From NCBI RefSeq assembly GCF_040054535.1, contig NC_090797.1:14033501-14097500 (forward strand): 64,000 nucleotides of DNA, in the 5' to 3' direction. Source of the stretch: Antennarius striatus (lineage: Eukaryota > Chordata > Actinopteri > Lophiiformes > Antennariidae). Shown one piece after another: positions 1 to 11,000 of the stretch. Under the pieces are notes generated by a model, which was not told the origin of the DNA, ran no database searches, and saw only the letters and a list, made by a program, of their open reading frames with translations. The stretch's first letter is position 1. Every line of letters starts with the position of its first letter. The translations under genes were made by a program, and so were the position numbers.

Positions 1-2
1 CT

Positions 3-653
3 AGAACTTTCCCCACTGAGCAACTGCGTGTGGCATACATTGTTACGCAGCTGACTGGCAAGGCCAAGCAGTGGGCAACTGCCACATGGGAGGCTGGGTT
101 ACCATGCACCCAAACGTCAGCCCTGTTGGAGGAGGAGATGAAGAGAGTCTTCGACCGGTCCCGGCATGGCCATGAGGTGGGAAGGGGATTACTTCATGTC
201 AGACAAGGTGACCGGTCTGTTTCTGATTATTCTATAGAGTTTCAAACCCTGGCCACCCACAGTGGTTGGGACAGGAGAGCAAGATATGATGTTTTCCTTG
301 ACGGCCTGTCGGAGAGGATAAAGGATGAACTGCTGACCCGCGATCTTCCAGAGGATCTGGAGAAGTTGATCAAGCTGGCTATTCGTGTGGATTCACGGAT
401 AGAGGAGAGAGGACGCTTTCGTCGCTCCAGCAGTCTCCAGTCGCATACCACTCCCTGGCCATCATCGGGATGTTCTCCCCCATTCCGTGAATACCCGCCA
501 GGCCCATCTGCAGAGGGGGAACCCATGCAGCTGGACAGGGGCTGCCTCACTAAGGAGGAGAGACAGAGGAGGGTAAAGGAGCATGTCTGCTTTTACAGCG
601 GTAAACATGGACACTTCACTGCTGGGTGTCCAGTAAAAGGCAGCGCTCACTAG
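3..653 (+). pseudogene. gag remnant of the gypsy element
   Basis: The frame is open from base 3 to a TAG at 651-653 and gives about 216 residues. The first half resembles a retrotransposon Gag capsid region (RVAYIVTQLTGKAKQWA near the start; FLDGLSERIKDEL in the middle). Near the C-terminus lies a CCHC zinc knuckle in which the second cysteine has become serine (CFYSGKHGHFTAGC), so it should no longer bind zinc normally. No true start is visible because the frame runs off the window edge. Confidence 0.85.
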
Positions 654-655
654 TG

Positions 656-1170
656 AGGAGAGGAGCACTAGTGGACGGACTTCCTGTCGAGAACTCCTCA
701 AAGAACAGAACGTGTCTGCCTGTCACTCTGGAGTGGAGTGGGGGAGCAAAGAAGACTTCGGCCCTGATGGATTCCGTTGCGGAATCCAACTTCATGGATA
801 GAGGGGCAGCCATCAGATGGGGAATTCCCTTGGAGGGGATAGAGTGTCCACTTTCCTTAAGTTGAACATTTCCGGAAACCATTAGGAGAGGAACAAGTTT
901 AACCTAATGGAGTCACCACACTCCCCTGTGGTGCTGGGCCATCCCTGGTTGAACAAACACAATCCTTAGATGGACTGGGGAAAGCATGAAATTAAGGGGT
1001 GGAGCCCATCTTGTCTTGAATCATGTCTGGTGCAAGCAAATAATCATGTTCTTGTTCCTCAAGGTGAGGAGATTCCTTGTGCAGATAACGTCCCTAAGGT
1101 GTATCAGGACCTGAGGATGGTATTTAGTAAGTCTCGTGCGACCTGTTTTACCTCCTCACAGACCTTATGA
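656..1170 (+). pseudogene. Protease and linker region of the gypsy pol, broken
   Basis: Fragments in different frames read as the aspartic-protease region of fish gypsy elements. The stretch ALMDSVAESNFMD (about 763-801) aligns with the family active site ALVDSGAEGNFMD, and its catalytic D-S-G has become D-S-V. Further on VVLGHPWLNKHNP (about 931-969) is the conserved C-terminal part of the protease fold and is followed directly by a stop. VYQDLRMVFSKSRA (about 1100-1140) is the usual lead into reverse transcriptase. At least two frame changes and one stop disrupt it. Confidence 0.8.
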
Positions 1171-2499
1171 CTATTGATCTGAAACCCGGGGCAGTGCCTT
1201 TTTTCTCTCTCCCTTCCCGAGCACCTGGCCATGGAGAAGTACCTGGAGGAGTCGCCGGCTGCCGGGATCATCAGACCTCGTCGTCACCAGCTGGGGCTGG
1301 TTTTTTTCTTTGTGGGTAAGAGGGACGGCTCCCTCAGGCCCTGCATTGATTACCATGGGCTGAACAACATCACCATCAAGAACCCCCTCCCTCTCATGTC
1401 CACAGCTTTTGAGCTACTCCAGGGAGCCACCATCTTCACGAAGCTGGACCTGCGCATTGCTTACCACCTGGTGCGTATAAAGGAGGGGGATGAGTGGAAG
1501 ACCGCATTCAACACTCCCACAGGTCACTGGGAGTACCTGGTGATGCCATTCAGATTTTGTAACGCCCCAGCAACATTTCAAGCTCTCATAGTGCTTCAGG
1601 ACATGTTTGTGTTCATCTATCTTGATGACATTTTTATCTTTTTTAAATCCACAGAGGAACACATTGAGCACGTTAGAAGGGTACTGAAAAGACTTTTGGA
1701 GAATCGCCTATTTGTGAAGGCCGAAAAATGCGAGTTTCATGTCTCAGCCACCACCTTCCTGGGATTCAGTATTGCAGCTGGATGCATTAGTATGGACCCT
1801 GCCAAGGTTAATGCGGTTTTGGAGTGGCCTACACCCACCGCCCGTAAGTCTCTCCAACGTTTCTTGGGTTTCGCTAACTTCTACAGTCGTTTTATTAGGA
1901 ATTACAGCTCGGTGGCTGCTCCACTCACTGCCCTCACGTCCACCAAGGTCCGGTTCTGCTGGACAGAGGAGGCAGAAAAGGCTTTTTGGGCGCTGAAGGG
2001 ACGATTTACTACTGCTCCCATTCTCATCCACCCGGACCCAGAGGTCCAGTTCATTGTCGAGGTCGATGCCTCGGATGTGGGGGTAGGAGCAGTTCTCTCC
2101 CAGAGAGCACTTTCTGACAATAAGGTTCACCCATGTGCCTTCTTCACTCGCCGTCTTAGCCCACCTGAACGTAATTATGATATCGGTAACCGGGAACTGC
2201 TGGTGGTGAATTTGGCCTTAGAGGAGTGGCGACATTGGCTTGAGGGTGCTAAACATCCATTTTTGGTGTGGACCGGCCACAAGAACATGAAATACCTTCA
2301 AAAGGCCAAGAGACTCAACCCTCGTCAAGCCAGGTGGGCTATGTTTTTTGCTCGGTTCAACTTTCACCTCGCTTATCGTCCAGGGGACAAGAACATCAAA
2401 CCATACGCTCTGTCCAGACGTTATGAGCAGGAGGGAGCCCCCCCCAAAGATGACACCATCCTAAGGCCCAAGGTCTTTGGCCGTAACTATAGACATTAA
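1171..2499 (+). pseudogene. Reverse transcriptase / RNase H of the gypsy element
   Basis: The open frame 1231-2499 carries the RT fingers ([16 protein letters not shown]), the palm ([15 protein letters not shown]) and the catalytic YLDD box ([10 protein letters not shown], about residue 130). The thumb follows ([15 protein letters not shown], then [20 protein letters not shown]). RNase H starts at [19 protein letters not shown]. Relative to the family a short piece is missing between NAPATFQAL and the YLDD strand, and KPYALSR replaces the usual ADALSR ending. The link to the upstream frame is broken near 1170-1230. Confidence 0.9.
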
Positions 2500-2525
2500 G
2501 GATCAGGTGAAAGCGGCTCAAGGGG

Positions 2526-3297
2526 ATGGGGGGGGCTTCTATCAACTGTCCTGTGAGTTGTTTGTTTGTGCCAATCGCCATGCGCAAAAAGGTTTTAAAG
2601 TGGGGTCATGCATCACGACTGTCATGTCATCCCGGGGTTCAACGTACTCTTAAATTCATTGTTAGAAGATTTTGGTGGCCTGACCTCAAGAAGGATGTTC
2701 AGGATTTTGTGTCTGCTTGCTCAGTCTGTGCCCAAGCAAAAGAGTCTCATCAGCTCCCCTCTGGTTTGCTCCAACCACTACCCACACCTCGTCGCCCATG
2801 GTCCCACATTTCTGTAGATTTCGTTACTGGTCTGCCTCCCTCCAATCATCATAACACTATACTGACTATTGTGGACAGATTCTCCAAAGCCATCCAATTT
2901 ATTTCTTTGACCAAACTCCCCTCAGCACAAGAAACTGCGTCATTGCTTGTTGAACACGCTGTTCGTTTGCATGGTATTCCGTCAGACATTGTATCGGATC
3001 GCGGTCCTCAATTCACTGCCAAGTTTTGGAAAGCATTTTGCAATTCTCTAGGCACCTCAGTCAGTCTCACTACCGGTTACCACCCTCAATCCAACAGCCA
3101 GACTGAGCGGGCAAACTAGGTCATTGAAACTGTTCTTAGGCGTCTCTGCGCTAGGAACCTATCCGCTTGGAGCCATCAATTACCCTGGGCCGAGTATGCC
3201 ATAAATAGTCATACGTCCACGTCTACTAACTTATCCCCCTTTGAATGTTGTCTGGGGTATCAGCTCCCACTATTTCCCAGCTATTTCCCTGATTTTC
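2526..3297 (+). pseudogene. Integrase remnant of the gypsy element
   Basis: The frame 2526-3119 contains the zinc-binding H-H-C-C part ([12 protein letters not shown] ... CSVCAQAK) and the catalytic core. The three acidic residues can be seen in [20 protein letters not shown] and SQTERAN. A TAG at 3117-3119 stops it directly after the catalytic glutamate helix. The same frame continues after the stop as [17 protein letters not shown] and [10 protein letters not shown], up to about 3297. The chromodomain-like end expected for many of these elements is absent. Confidence 0.88.
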
Positions 3298-3499
3298 TGG
3301 CTTTGACCCTGCTTGGATTTTGGACTACGAACTTATTAAAGGCCTTTGATTAATTGACACCTTGATTCTTGCACCTGGTTACTTTTGGAAATCGTTACAC
3401 TATGTCCAGGATAGACTTGACTTTGGAGAATGGTCACCACTCACTATCAGAATCGACAAAGCTAAAGTAAAGCAGAAACAGGAGATTTGAGAAGATCTC

Positions 3500-3870
3500 A
3501 TAAATTCCACAGGCTTCCTCGCCAAACAGCAGTGGGCATTTCATGGAAATGATGAAATTACAGGTTGTGCTAATTGTGACAACTATGTCGAACCCAGACA
3601 TGTTTTTGCTGAGAAAGAGGACAGGTTAGCTAGATATTTGGAGACTTTTATATATTTTTCTGGCTCGTCAAATAGAATTCAAAAGATTTAATCGAAGCAG
3701 TCACTGATGTCATTGGAAATGACATTCAAACCCTATTTATTGCTGCAGAAGGAAACTGGACCAGAGATGTCACAAACCAAGCTCAGATTTCTGTCTTATT
3801 GTGGCTAACACTGAAGCAGGCTGAGGTGAAAGAGGTGTTTTTGGATTTTGACGACTATGGTGAGATTTTT
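3500..3870 (+). pseudogene. hAT-type transposase fragment
   Basis: Translation in shifting frames gives QQWAFHGNDEITG, EDRLARYLET, SSNRIQK and then DVIGNDIQTL, TNQAQISVLLWLT and AEVKEVFLDFDDYGE. This order and spacing match the DUF4371-like part of hAT transposases (ZMYM1/TTF-type proteins of fish). Stops and indels interrupt it and neither end of the element is visible. The family call rests on remembered motif order. Confidence 0.65.
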
Positions 3871-3876
3871 TTTCTT

Positions 3877-3977
3877 TTTGAGGAGGTCAGGATTAATGGT
3901 TACAATGAGCTCGTTTAGGCAGTGATACTGAACTCTCAGCTCCTGCTCAATGTTTCAGCTCCTCTGCTATGTGGGTG
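3877..3977 (+). repeat. Dispersed repeat, inverted copy at 28432-28560
   Basis: The segment GTCAGGATTAATGG...CTCCTCTGCTATG recurs as its reverse complement at 28.43-28.56 kb with small indels. It lies directly after the hAT-like fragment, so it is probably part of the same transposon family. Confidence 0.7.
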
Positions 3978-4421
3978 GGGGGGTTTGGACTGTGAAGTTT
4001 GGTACGCCACTTTACATGATGTTAACAGAGCTCGCTGGTTTACTGAAGTAGCATTCACAAAGCAGGATGATTGTTGGCAATATTCAGCACGTTTCCGCTG
4101 AATAAACTCAAGCGGCTTATCAGCATGCTTGGGCATAATGTCTTTCAATCAATAAGATCTTCAATGTAAGATGGAGCCTTACAGTGGAGAGCTTTATAAC
4201 TAGCTTAATGCTTATTTTTTTCTTTAAGTTCCGCCTTAATTTATTAGGCTTCATGCTGTCTGCTGCCAGCTTTTTTAGACACAGTAAATGTAACCCAGTG
4301 GTTATCTGGTCAGCCTGTTATTCAGCGTTAATAGGTACACTGTTTCTTTAAGAGTCACGACAGTAAAGCTTTGTTTTACGGCTGTGTAGTGGCGATCTCA
4401 GAGCGAGAGAATTCGCGGGTT
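3978..4421. other. Noncoding stretch, no recognised feature
   Basis: AT-rich sequence with scattered stops in all frames. I see no gene and no clear repeat end. Confidence 0.5.
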
Positions 4422-4833
4422 GTACTTGTTTAATACTGAGACGGGATAAGATATGGCCGAGCTGTGGCCAGTCTAACCTAGCCATCTTTCACGTCAAGTC
4501 CCCACTTACTTCTTCCTGTTAGGTGAGCACATATATTGATGCTACGTGATGTGCTTCTGTTATAAAAGGAAGCACATCACTGGTGTATGGGTAAATATGA
4601 ATGCATTTTTTAATGCTAGACGCTAACTGCTAATTGCTAGCTGAGCACTAACAACCAACAGACTTGGAAACGAGTCACTGTAATAATTTAGTGGTGTATG
4701 TGTGTTTAATGTTGTAAACATTGTACGGAGTTTAAAACCTGGCACTTGATTAATACTGAGACGGGATAAGACATGGCCGAGCTGTGGCCAGTCTATTCTG
4801 TACTAGCTGTCTTTCACGTCAAGTCACTACTTA
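4422..4833 (+). repeat. Pair of direct repeats of about 88 bp
   Basis: Copy 1 (about 4422-4510) and copy 2 (about 4743-4833) share TAATACTGAGACGGGATAAG, then the GGCCGAGCTGTGGCCAGTCT block and CTTTCACGTCAAGTC. Copy 2 has a small insertion. They are about 320 bp apart in the same orientation. They could be the ends of a small element or a local duplication; no coding sequence lies between them. Confidence 0.75.
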
Positions 4834-5989
4834 TACCGCCAGCCAGCCATCACCCAGCTCTGCTAATGGACAACTTGAGTATCAAGTATCACATGGACAA
4901 CGTTTCTCCCTATAGAGCACTATAGTAACCTTTTTTGGAGGGGCACCCAAATTTTTGTTTTCCTTAGCTAGGACTGTTATTTTTCCTGGATTAAGAATTA
5001 CCAAATTGTGGTTCACCACAATTTGTGGATAGGATTAACTGTTCATTACCAAAGAATACAAGGGACTGATTCATTTAGATAAACCCTGCAAAAGACTGGT
5101 TGAAAGGAGATATCTCACAATATTTTGAATTGTGACATTTTCATTTATATTGTAACTGAAGAGAAGTTATTTTTTCTAAATGTATCTTAATATAATACGT
5201 CCAAAGTTTATTTAAATTGATTTTATTTTTTGTAACAAAAGGACTGACTTAAAGGTGTAATATCTTAGGGATTTTTGACTGTGGTGTATACCTGTATATC
5301 AACTCCCCGCGTTGTTGGCTTCAGTGTCAGCAGTTTTTCTTTGGAGAAAAGTCATCAAACTCTATTCAGAGAAATAACTGGGCTGTGCTGGTACTGTCTA
5401 TTGACTCGTCACATTGGACAGTAAACCTCCTGCAGACAGCGAGATCCCGGGCCAGCAGCTCTTTAAATTCTAAGACAAAGATGGCACTCGTCTAGCCATC
5501 GTACTTCCTCCAAGCTGTATATCGGAGAGTGTAGAGATGACATTAGGACCATGTTTCACACCTTTGAATAATGTGTTCGTGGCAAGCATCATAGCTTCTT
5601 TAACAACCTGCCCATCCTAAAAAGGTTTCTTGTTCTTTATCAAAAAATATGCAGCTCTAAATGAAACTTCTCTTGCGTTCTGGGATTTTTTAACCGCACT
5701 AGTGAAAAAAGTCAATTTTTTGTCTATAGCTGCCTTTAATCAACAGACTTTCTGTCAGGAATGTGCTGCCAGGTGGCTAGTTCACCACAAGTTTTTTGTG
5801 GCAGGTTTGGAAATGTCTCCCCACATTGTGCCACTTGGTACTGACACTCATCCCGCAAATGAGGCAGATATTTCACTTTGAATGAAGTAAAAAAGAACTC
5901 TTCTTCCCAATCACTGTGAAAATAGTGTGTCCTTCTTCGCTCTCCTGCCATGACTTTTGAGGCAAAAGCACAAGCAGGCTAACTCCTCA
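4834..5989. other. No recognised gene
   Basis: A short ORF at 5630-5881 (83 aa, plus) follows a partly open region from 5400 but resembles nothing I know. It may be further transposon debris. The rest is AT-rich. Confidence 0.45.
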
Positions 5990-7465
5990 ACATCACTTCG
6001 TCAGCGTATCGGGAAAAAGGTGTGGCAACCTGGGAGTCTGAGGGTTCTGCGTAGTATCGTAGCTGTCCTAGGACAGCGCTGGACTGAGGCTTTAGATGTT
6101 GTTCCAAGAATCTGCTGGAGCCATTCTCCCAGTTCGGGGGTCACTGCCCCAAGTGCTCCTACTTCTGCGGGAACCACATTAGCATTGACCTTCCACATAT
6201 GTTCCAGTTGTTCTTTCAACCCTTGATATTTCTCAATCTTTTCATGTTCCTTCTTCTTGATGTTGGCGTTAGCTGGTATTGCCACATCTATCACTACTGC
6301 TCTCTTCTGCTTTTTGTCCACCACCACTATGTCCGGTGGGTAAGCCAACAGCTGTTTGTCAGTCTGGAAGCTGAAGTCCCACAGGATCTTAGCCTTGTTG
6401 TTCTCAACCACCTTTGGTGGTATGTCCCATTGAGATTTGGGTACTTCTAGTCCATGTTGGGCACAAATGTTCCTTCACACTATCACAGCTACTTGGTTGT
6501 GACTCCCTATGATGCTGACCTGGCTAGCATCTTACACCCTGCTACCACATGCATGACTGTCTCTGGGGCTTCCTTACTGAAGCAAAGTTCTTTCAAAGCT
6601 TCTTTATTCCGTGGGTTCTTGTTGCAAGACCCGTTTACTGCAGGCATTCTGGGAACTGGGGGGAGCCCGGATATCTGTATTAGACTTGCTGTCAGGAATA
6701 GGCTTTTCAAACTTACGATGATCGGATAAGTCTCCTACTTTACCTCATTAACAAGAACCCACGGAATAAAGAAGCTTTGAAAGAACTTTGCTTCATTACA
6801 TAGCCTGTACCTTGGATCAGATCTACTGTGGTAGATACTGGCATCTATTGCTCTTGTACTTAGGGCCTGTTCTTGTGCTGCCATGATCAGTGCCTCTGTG
6901 CTGTCTGTCAGTCCAGCTTTGTCCAGCCATTGGTAGGTCTTCTTGATATTAGCCACTTCCTCTATTTGGCGGTGGTACATGCCGTGTAGGGGCTTGTCTC
7001 TCCATGTTGTCTTCTCTGCCTCCTCTTCCTCCTCTCTCTCGTCAGGCATTCACTGAGCAGCTCATCTTTTGGGGCCATCATCCTGATGTACTGTTGGATT
7101 TTCGATGTTTCATCCTGTGCAGTGGCCCTGATGCTCAGTAGTCCTCGGCCTCAAGATGCTGGACTTGGGATGAAACCCTCCACACACGGTGAGGTAGGTT
7201 CAACCCCTTCAGTTCTGATCATCTTGCCTCTCCTTTATACCATCCGGCCACATTTTTTCTAATACGAACGACATTCCTATGTCATCGCTGTAGATCCTGG
7301 TGGTGTGGATCAGTGAGTTGATGTCTTGCTCATTCCAGGGGTACAGCTTAATTTCATCCATGTAGAGGAGGTGGCTGATTGTTGCCCCACCTATGAACCT
7401 TTATCCGTAACTACTCTTTGTAATGATCTGAATGAGGGGGTTCAGTGCTATGCAGAACTGCAGTG
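5990..7465 (-). pseudogene. 5'-truncated LINE with restriction-like endonuclease (Rex6/Dong/R4-like)
   Basis: Read on the minus strand from 7465 downward, the frames give RT palm pieces (SPLQFCIALNPLIQI, then ISHLLYMDEIKLY), then DKPLHGMYHRQIEEVA, TEALIMAAQEQALSTR and APETVMHVVAGCK. The C-terminal domain is 6411-6001 (136 aa). PPDIVVVDKKQKRAVVIDVA there fits the PD...D motif of the restriction-like endonuclease of R4/Dong/Rex6 LINEs. The RT catalytic YMDD has become YMDE, and stops break several joints. The 5' half of the ORF is missing. A second fragment of the same family lies at 24.3 kb. Confidence 0.85.
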
Positions 7466-7941
7466 GTGATGGTGTATTCTTTTATATTTATATATATTTA
7501 TATTAGGATATTGAGAGTGAGAAGTGAAAATAGTTTGGTGTTACTTGATTGAACAGAGAATGATGATTGTGTTTTCTACACTCTATGTACAGAGTGGTTT
7601 TTTTTTTATGGCTGGATTAGAAACTGAGTCAAATTCTGATTCTTGGAGGTTCAGTGGCGAGCCAGAAAGGATGGTAAATCGGACAGAGCAGGGTGCACAG
7701 AGTGGCCAGTCGTGGGATGCACACCATAGTAGAACCCCATCATCTCCCTTTACTCTCTGACATAGATAAGAACCACACACAAGATCTACAATATATACAA
7801 AGCTTTACTGGACTGTCAATCAATTTGCATAGTACACATTCACTGTAAAAATAATAATGATGATTTCAGAGTCAGTCTACTGGGTCTTCTCTCATGTCAA
7901 AGTCCCTCAATTTCAAAGTCTTGGTCCACGGAGTCACCAGT
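7466..7941 (-). other. 3' flank / probable 3' UTR of the HMG-box gene
   Basis: The sequence directly downstream (minus strand) of the HMG-gene stop codon contains no other exon. I did not find a convincing AATAAA on the minus strand here, so the transcript end is undetermined. Confidence 0.4.
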
Positions 7942-8056
7942 TCAGACTGATGGATGGTTCTGAACGGTGAAAGAAGGACGACAGCATCGATTTCTGGGCA
8001 TCTTTCTGCCCTGCACAGAAACACACACATGAAATGTCATCAGATCAGTACAGACA

Positions 8057-8097
<41 letters not shown>

Positions 8098-11000
8098 TGT
8101 GTCTGTGTCTGTGTCTGTCTGTGTGTACTTACATAGTTGTGCATTGCTGACCAGTCAGGATACTGTTTCATGTGTTCCTCTCTTGCTGTCCAGGCTTCTT
8201 CGTAATATTTGTCCTGCTCCTCCTTTGGCAGAGACGACCACTGTGGACAGACACATATAGGTAGATGTCCACTGTGGACAGACACATATAGATATAGATA
8301 GATGTCCACTGTAAAAAGACACATATAGATATAAATCGATGTCCACTGTGGACAGACACATATAGAAATAGATGTCCACTGGAATATGTTGTCTGTCCCT
8401 AACACTGTTAGTCATAACACAACCACATACTGTCAAGGTGTCTAATGCTGACATGAGCAGGAACACATGAACAAAAACTAATGATGATACCCTCTCAATA
8501 AAAGATCATTCACGCTTAAAAATACAAATGGACACAGACAGAGCTTTCCGTATACACTCAGTCTTCTTTTGTTGGTATTTGTTCATACACTTTAAAGATT
8601 GTGCAAATGTGTTTGGAGTCTCCAGATGACAGCAGCCTTGTCGTACCCAGAGTATGCTTGCCAAGCAAGCAGAGAATAGGACTGCTGTTTCCCTACCATG
8701 CATGTCGTAAGGTGACTAAGGAGGGTTGGGCACAAGGCTAACAACCTTGTACTGTAAAAAGGGAAAATTGTTACAGAAACGCCATCAACTGACCAAAAGA
8801 CTAGTAGCCTGGGAGAGGAAGGTACCTCAACAAGAGGACGTATGATGATGTGTGGTGAAAACCGTAAATCTACGGAAGCTACAAGGCCGATCCCATTTCT
8901 ATCGACAAGGACCATAAACGTCGGAACATGGAATGCGAGGACCATGTACGAGATGGGAAAAACATGTCAAGTAGTCGCAGAGATGAAGAGCTACAACCTC
9001 ACACTGCTCGGAATCAGCGAGACCCACTGGACACAGTCAAGACAAAGAGGACTGCCCATGGAAGAAATGCTGCTGTATTCTGGACACAAAGAAGACAATG
9101 CTCCACACACAGTAGGTGTTTCTCTCATGCTCTCATGACCAGCACAAAGAGCTATGATGGGATGAGTACCATATGGATCAAGAATCATCACAGCATCCTT
9201 CAGAACAAAGAAGAAGAAGATTAAGATGAATGTTATCCAGTTTTATGCGCCAACCAATGACAAAGACGAAGACGAAGAAAATAAGAACCAGTTCTATGAC
9301 AGACTGTAAAATGTCATGGCCAAGTACCCAGAGAAAGGTGTCAACATCCTCATGGACAAGACAACACCGGAATGAGGAAGTTATGGAAAGGCACGGATTG
9401 GGCGAGATGAATGAGAACAATGAGAGATTTGCAGGCTTCTGTGCAATAAACAACCTGGTCATCAGTGACAACACTTTCCCCCACAGAAGAATACACAAGG
9501 CCTAGAAGAATGTCACCGGACTTAATGACTGAGAACCAGATCGATCACATCTGCATGGACATGAAATTCAGGAGGACCAGGTAGGGGTTAGAAGAGGAGC
9601 AGACGTATCTGATCACCACATACTAGTAGCCAGACTGAAGCCGAAGTTGAAGAAGAACTGGATGGAAACAACAACTAAGAGGTAGAGGTACAACGTCAGC
9701 CTGCTGGAAGATTTTAAGATCAGATAAGAATTCAGATTGCCTATCACCAACAAGTACCAAGTGTTACAGAAACTGCTGGAAGAGGAAAATAGTGTAGCAT
9801 CGAGAACCAGTGGCAGAAGGTGAAAGAGACACATCTACCTGCCAAAAAGTAGTAGGTAATAGTAATAGTAGTAATGCTACATCCTTATGGAGTGCCAACA
9901 AAGCTGGTCATTAGGAATTCCTACGAGGGAATGAGATGCCGAGTGGTCCATGGAGGTCAACTGAAGACTGGAGTCAGACAAAGCTGCCTTTTATCACCTT
10001 TCTTCTTCCTTCTGATGATTAACTGGACCATGAAGACATCCAAAGCAGACAAAAGAAACGGTATTCAGTGGACATAGACTTCACTGACAACTTAGTCCTA
10101 CCTTTCCAGAGACACCAGCAGATGCAGGATAAGACGACAGAGCTGGCAGCAACTTCATCACAAGTTGTCCTCAAGATTCATGAAGACAAGACCAAGATCC
10201 TCAAGATCAATACAACAAGTGAGGACCCGGTCATGCTTCATGTGAGCGAGCTGGAAGAGCTATAAACCTTCACATTATTGGGCAGCATCATTGACAGACA
10301 GGGCGGCACAGACGCAGATGCCATAGCAAGAATTGGCTGCCTGAGAAGGATCCTCCAGATACACTGGCCTGACACCATCAGCAACGCAGACCTGTGGCAA
10401 GAAAAACCTGGCACCATGACCTTGATGCTGACATCAAGAGGATGGAAAAGACCTGGAATCAGCGTGAAAAAGTGGCACAGGACAGACCACTCTGGCAGAC
10501 TGTTGTCGACGGCCTATGCTTAGATAAAGAAACAAAATGCTGAAGAAATGAGATGGCTTCAGAAAGTTACCTTCCGTCCCAGAATTTTATTCACAACACC
10601 ACTCCCTTGGCGCTGGATGTCAGGGTGGACAAATGGCCTTTGCTCCTTCAAGAACAGCATGAATGCATTTGGTGGCTTCTTGACGTAGGGACGGTTGCGA
10701 TGCTGATTCCTCCTATGATAAACACATGGTAGAGCTTAGGTTAACGTAGAAGCAGAGAGAGAAGCAGAACAACACATAACATGTGTCAAAGTTAACCTTG
10801 TGTGTGCCGAACATTAATATCCATTAGTGATTAGAATCGTGATGCATGCAGAGATGTTTGCATTAATATAACACACATGAAATAGAAGGAACAAAAATGA
10901 TTAAATCATGAGTGAATTAAAACTGGAGAAAGGTTTCTTCAGGATGAAAATGTCCAAAAAAAATTACTTTTTTGACTGGTATACGGAGTAGTTCCTTGGT

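Larger units (their letters stand above)
1..3350 (+). mobile_element. Degraded Ty3/gypsy LTR retrotransposon, 5' part outside window
   Basis: Gag, protease, reverse transcriptase/RNase H and integrase remnants follow each other on the plus strand in the order of a Ty3/gypsy element. The gag frame is open through the left edge, so the 5' LTR and the gag start lie outside the window. Frameshifts, stops and internal deletions separate the parts. After the integrase core the coding match ends near 3297 and is followed by a short segment (about 3300-3400, with a TATTAAAG-like stretch) that may be a remnant of the 3' LTR. I saw no paired LTR. The copy is dead. Confidence 0.9.

Noticed and set aside
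8168-8466. Repetitive minus-strand ORFs upstream of HMG exon 5 as a separate gene
   Set aside because: They are the minisatellite and intron sequence; only the possible in-frame exon extension is kept as a finding.
8133-10712. HMG box as a SOX gene
   Set aside because: The box reads KKPPNAFMLF...GRK-WSSLPKEEQDKYYE...NY-G-basic tail, which follows TCF/LEF spacing; SOX boxes start RPMNAFMVW.
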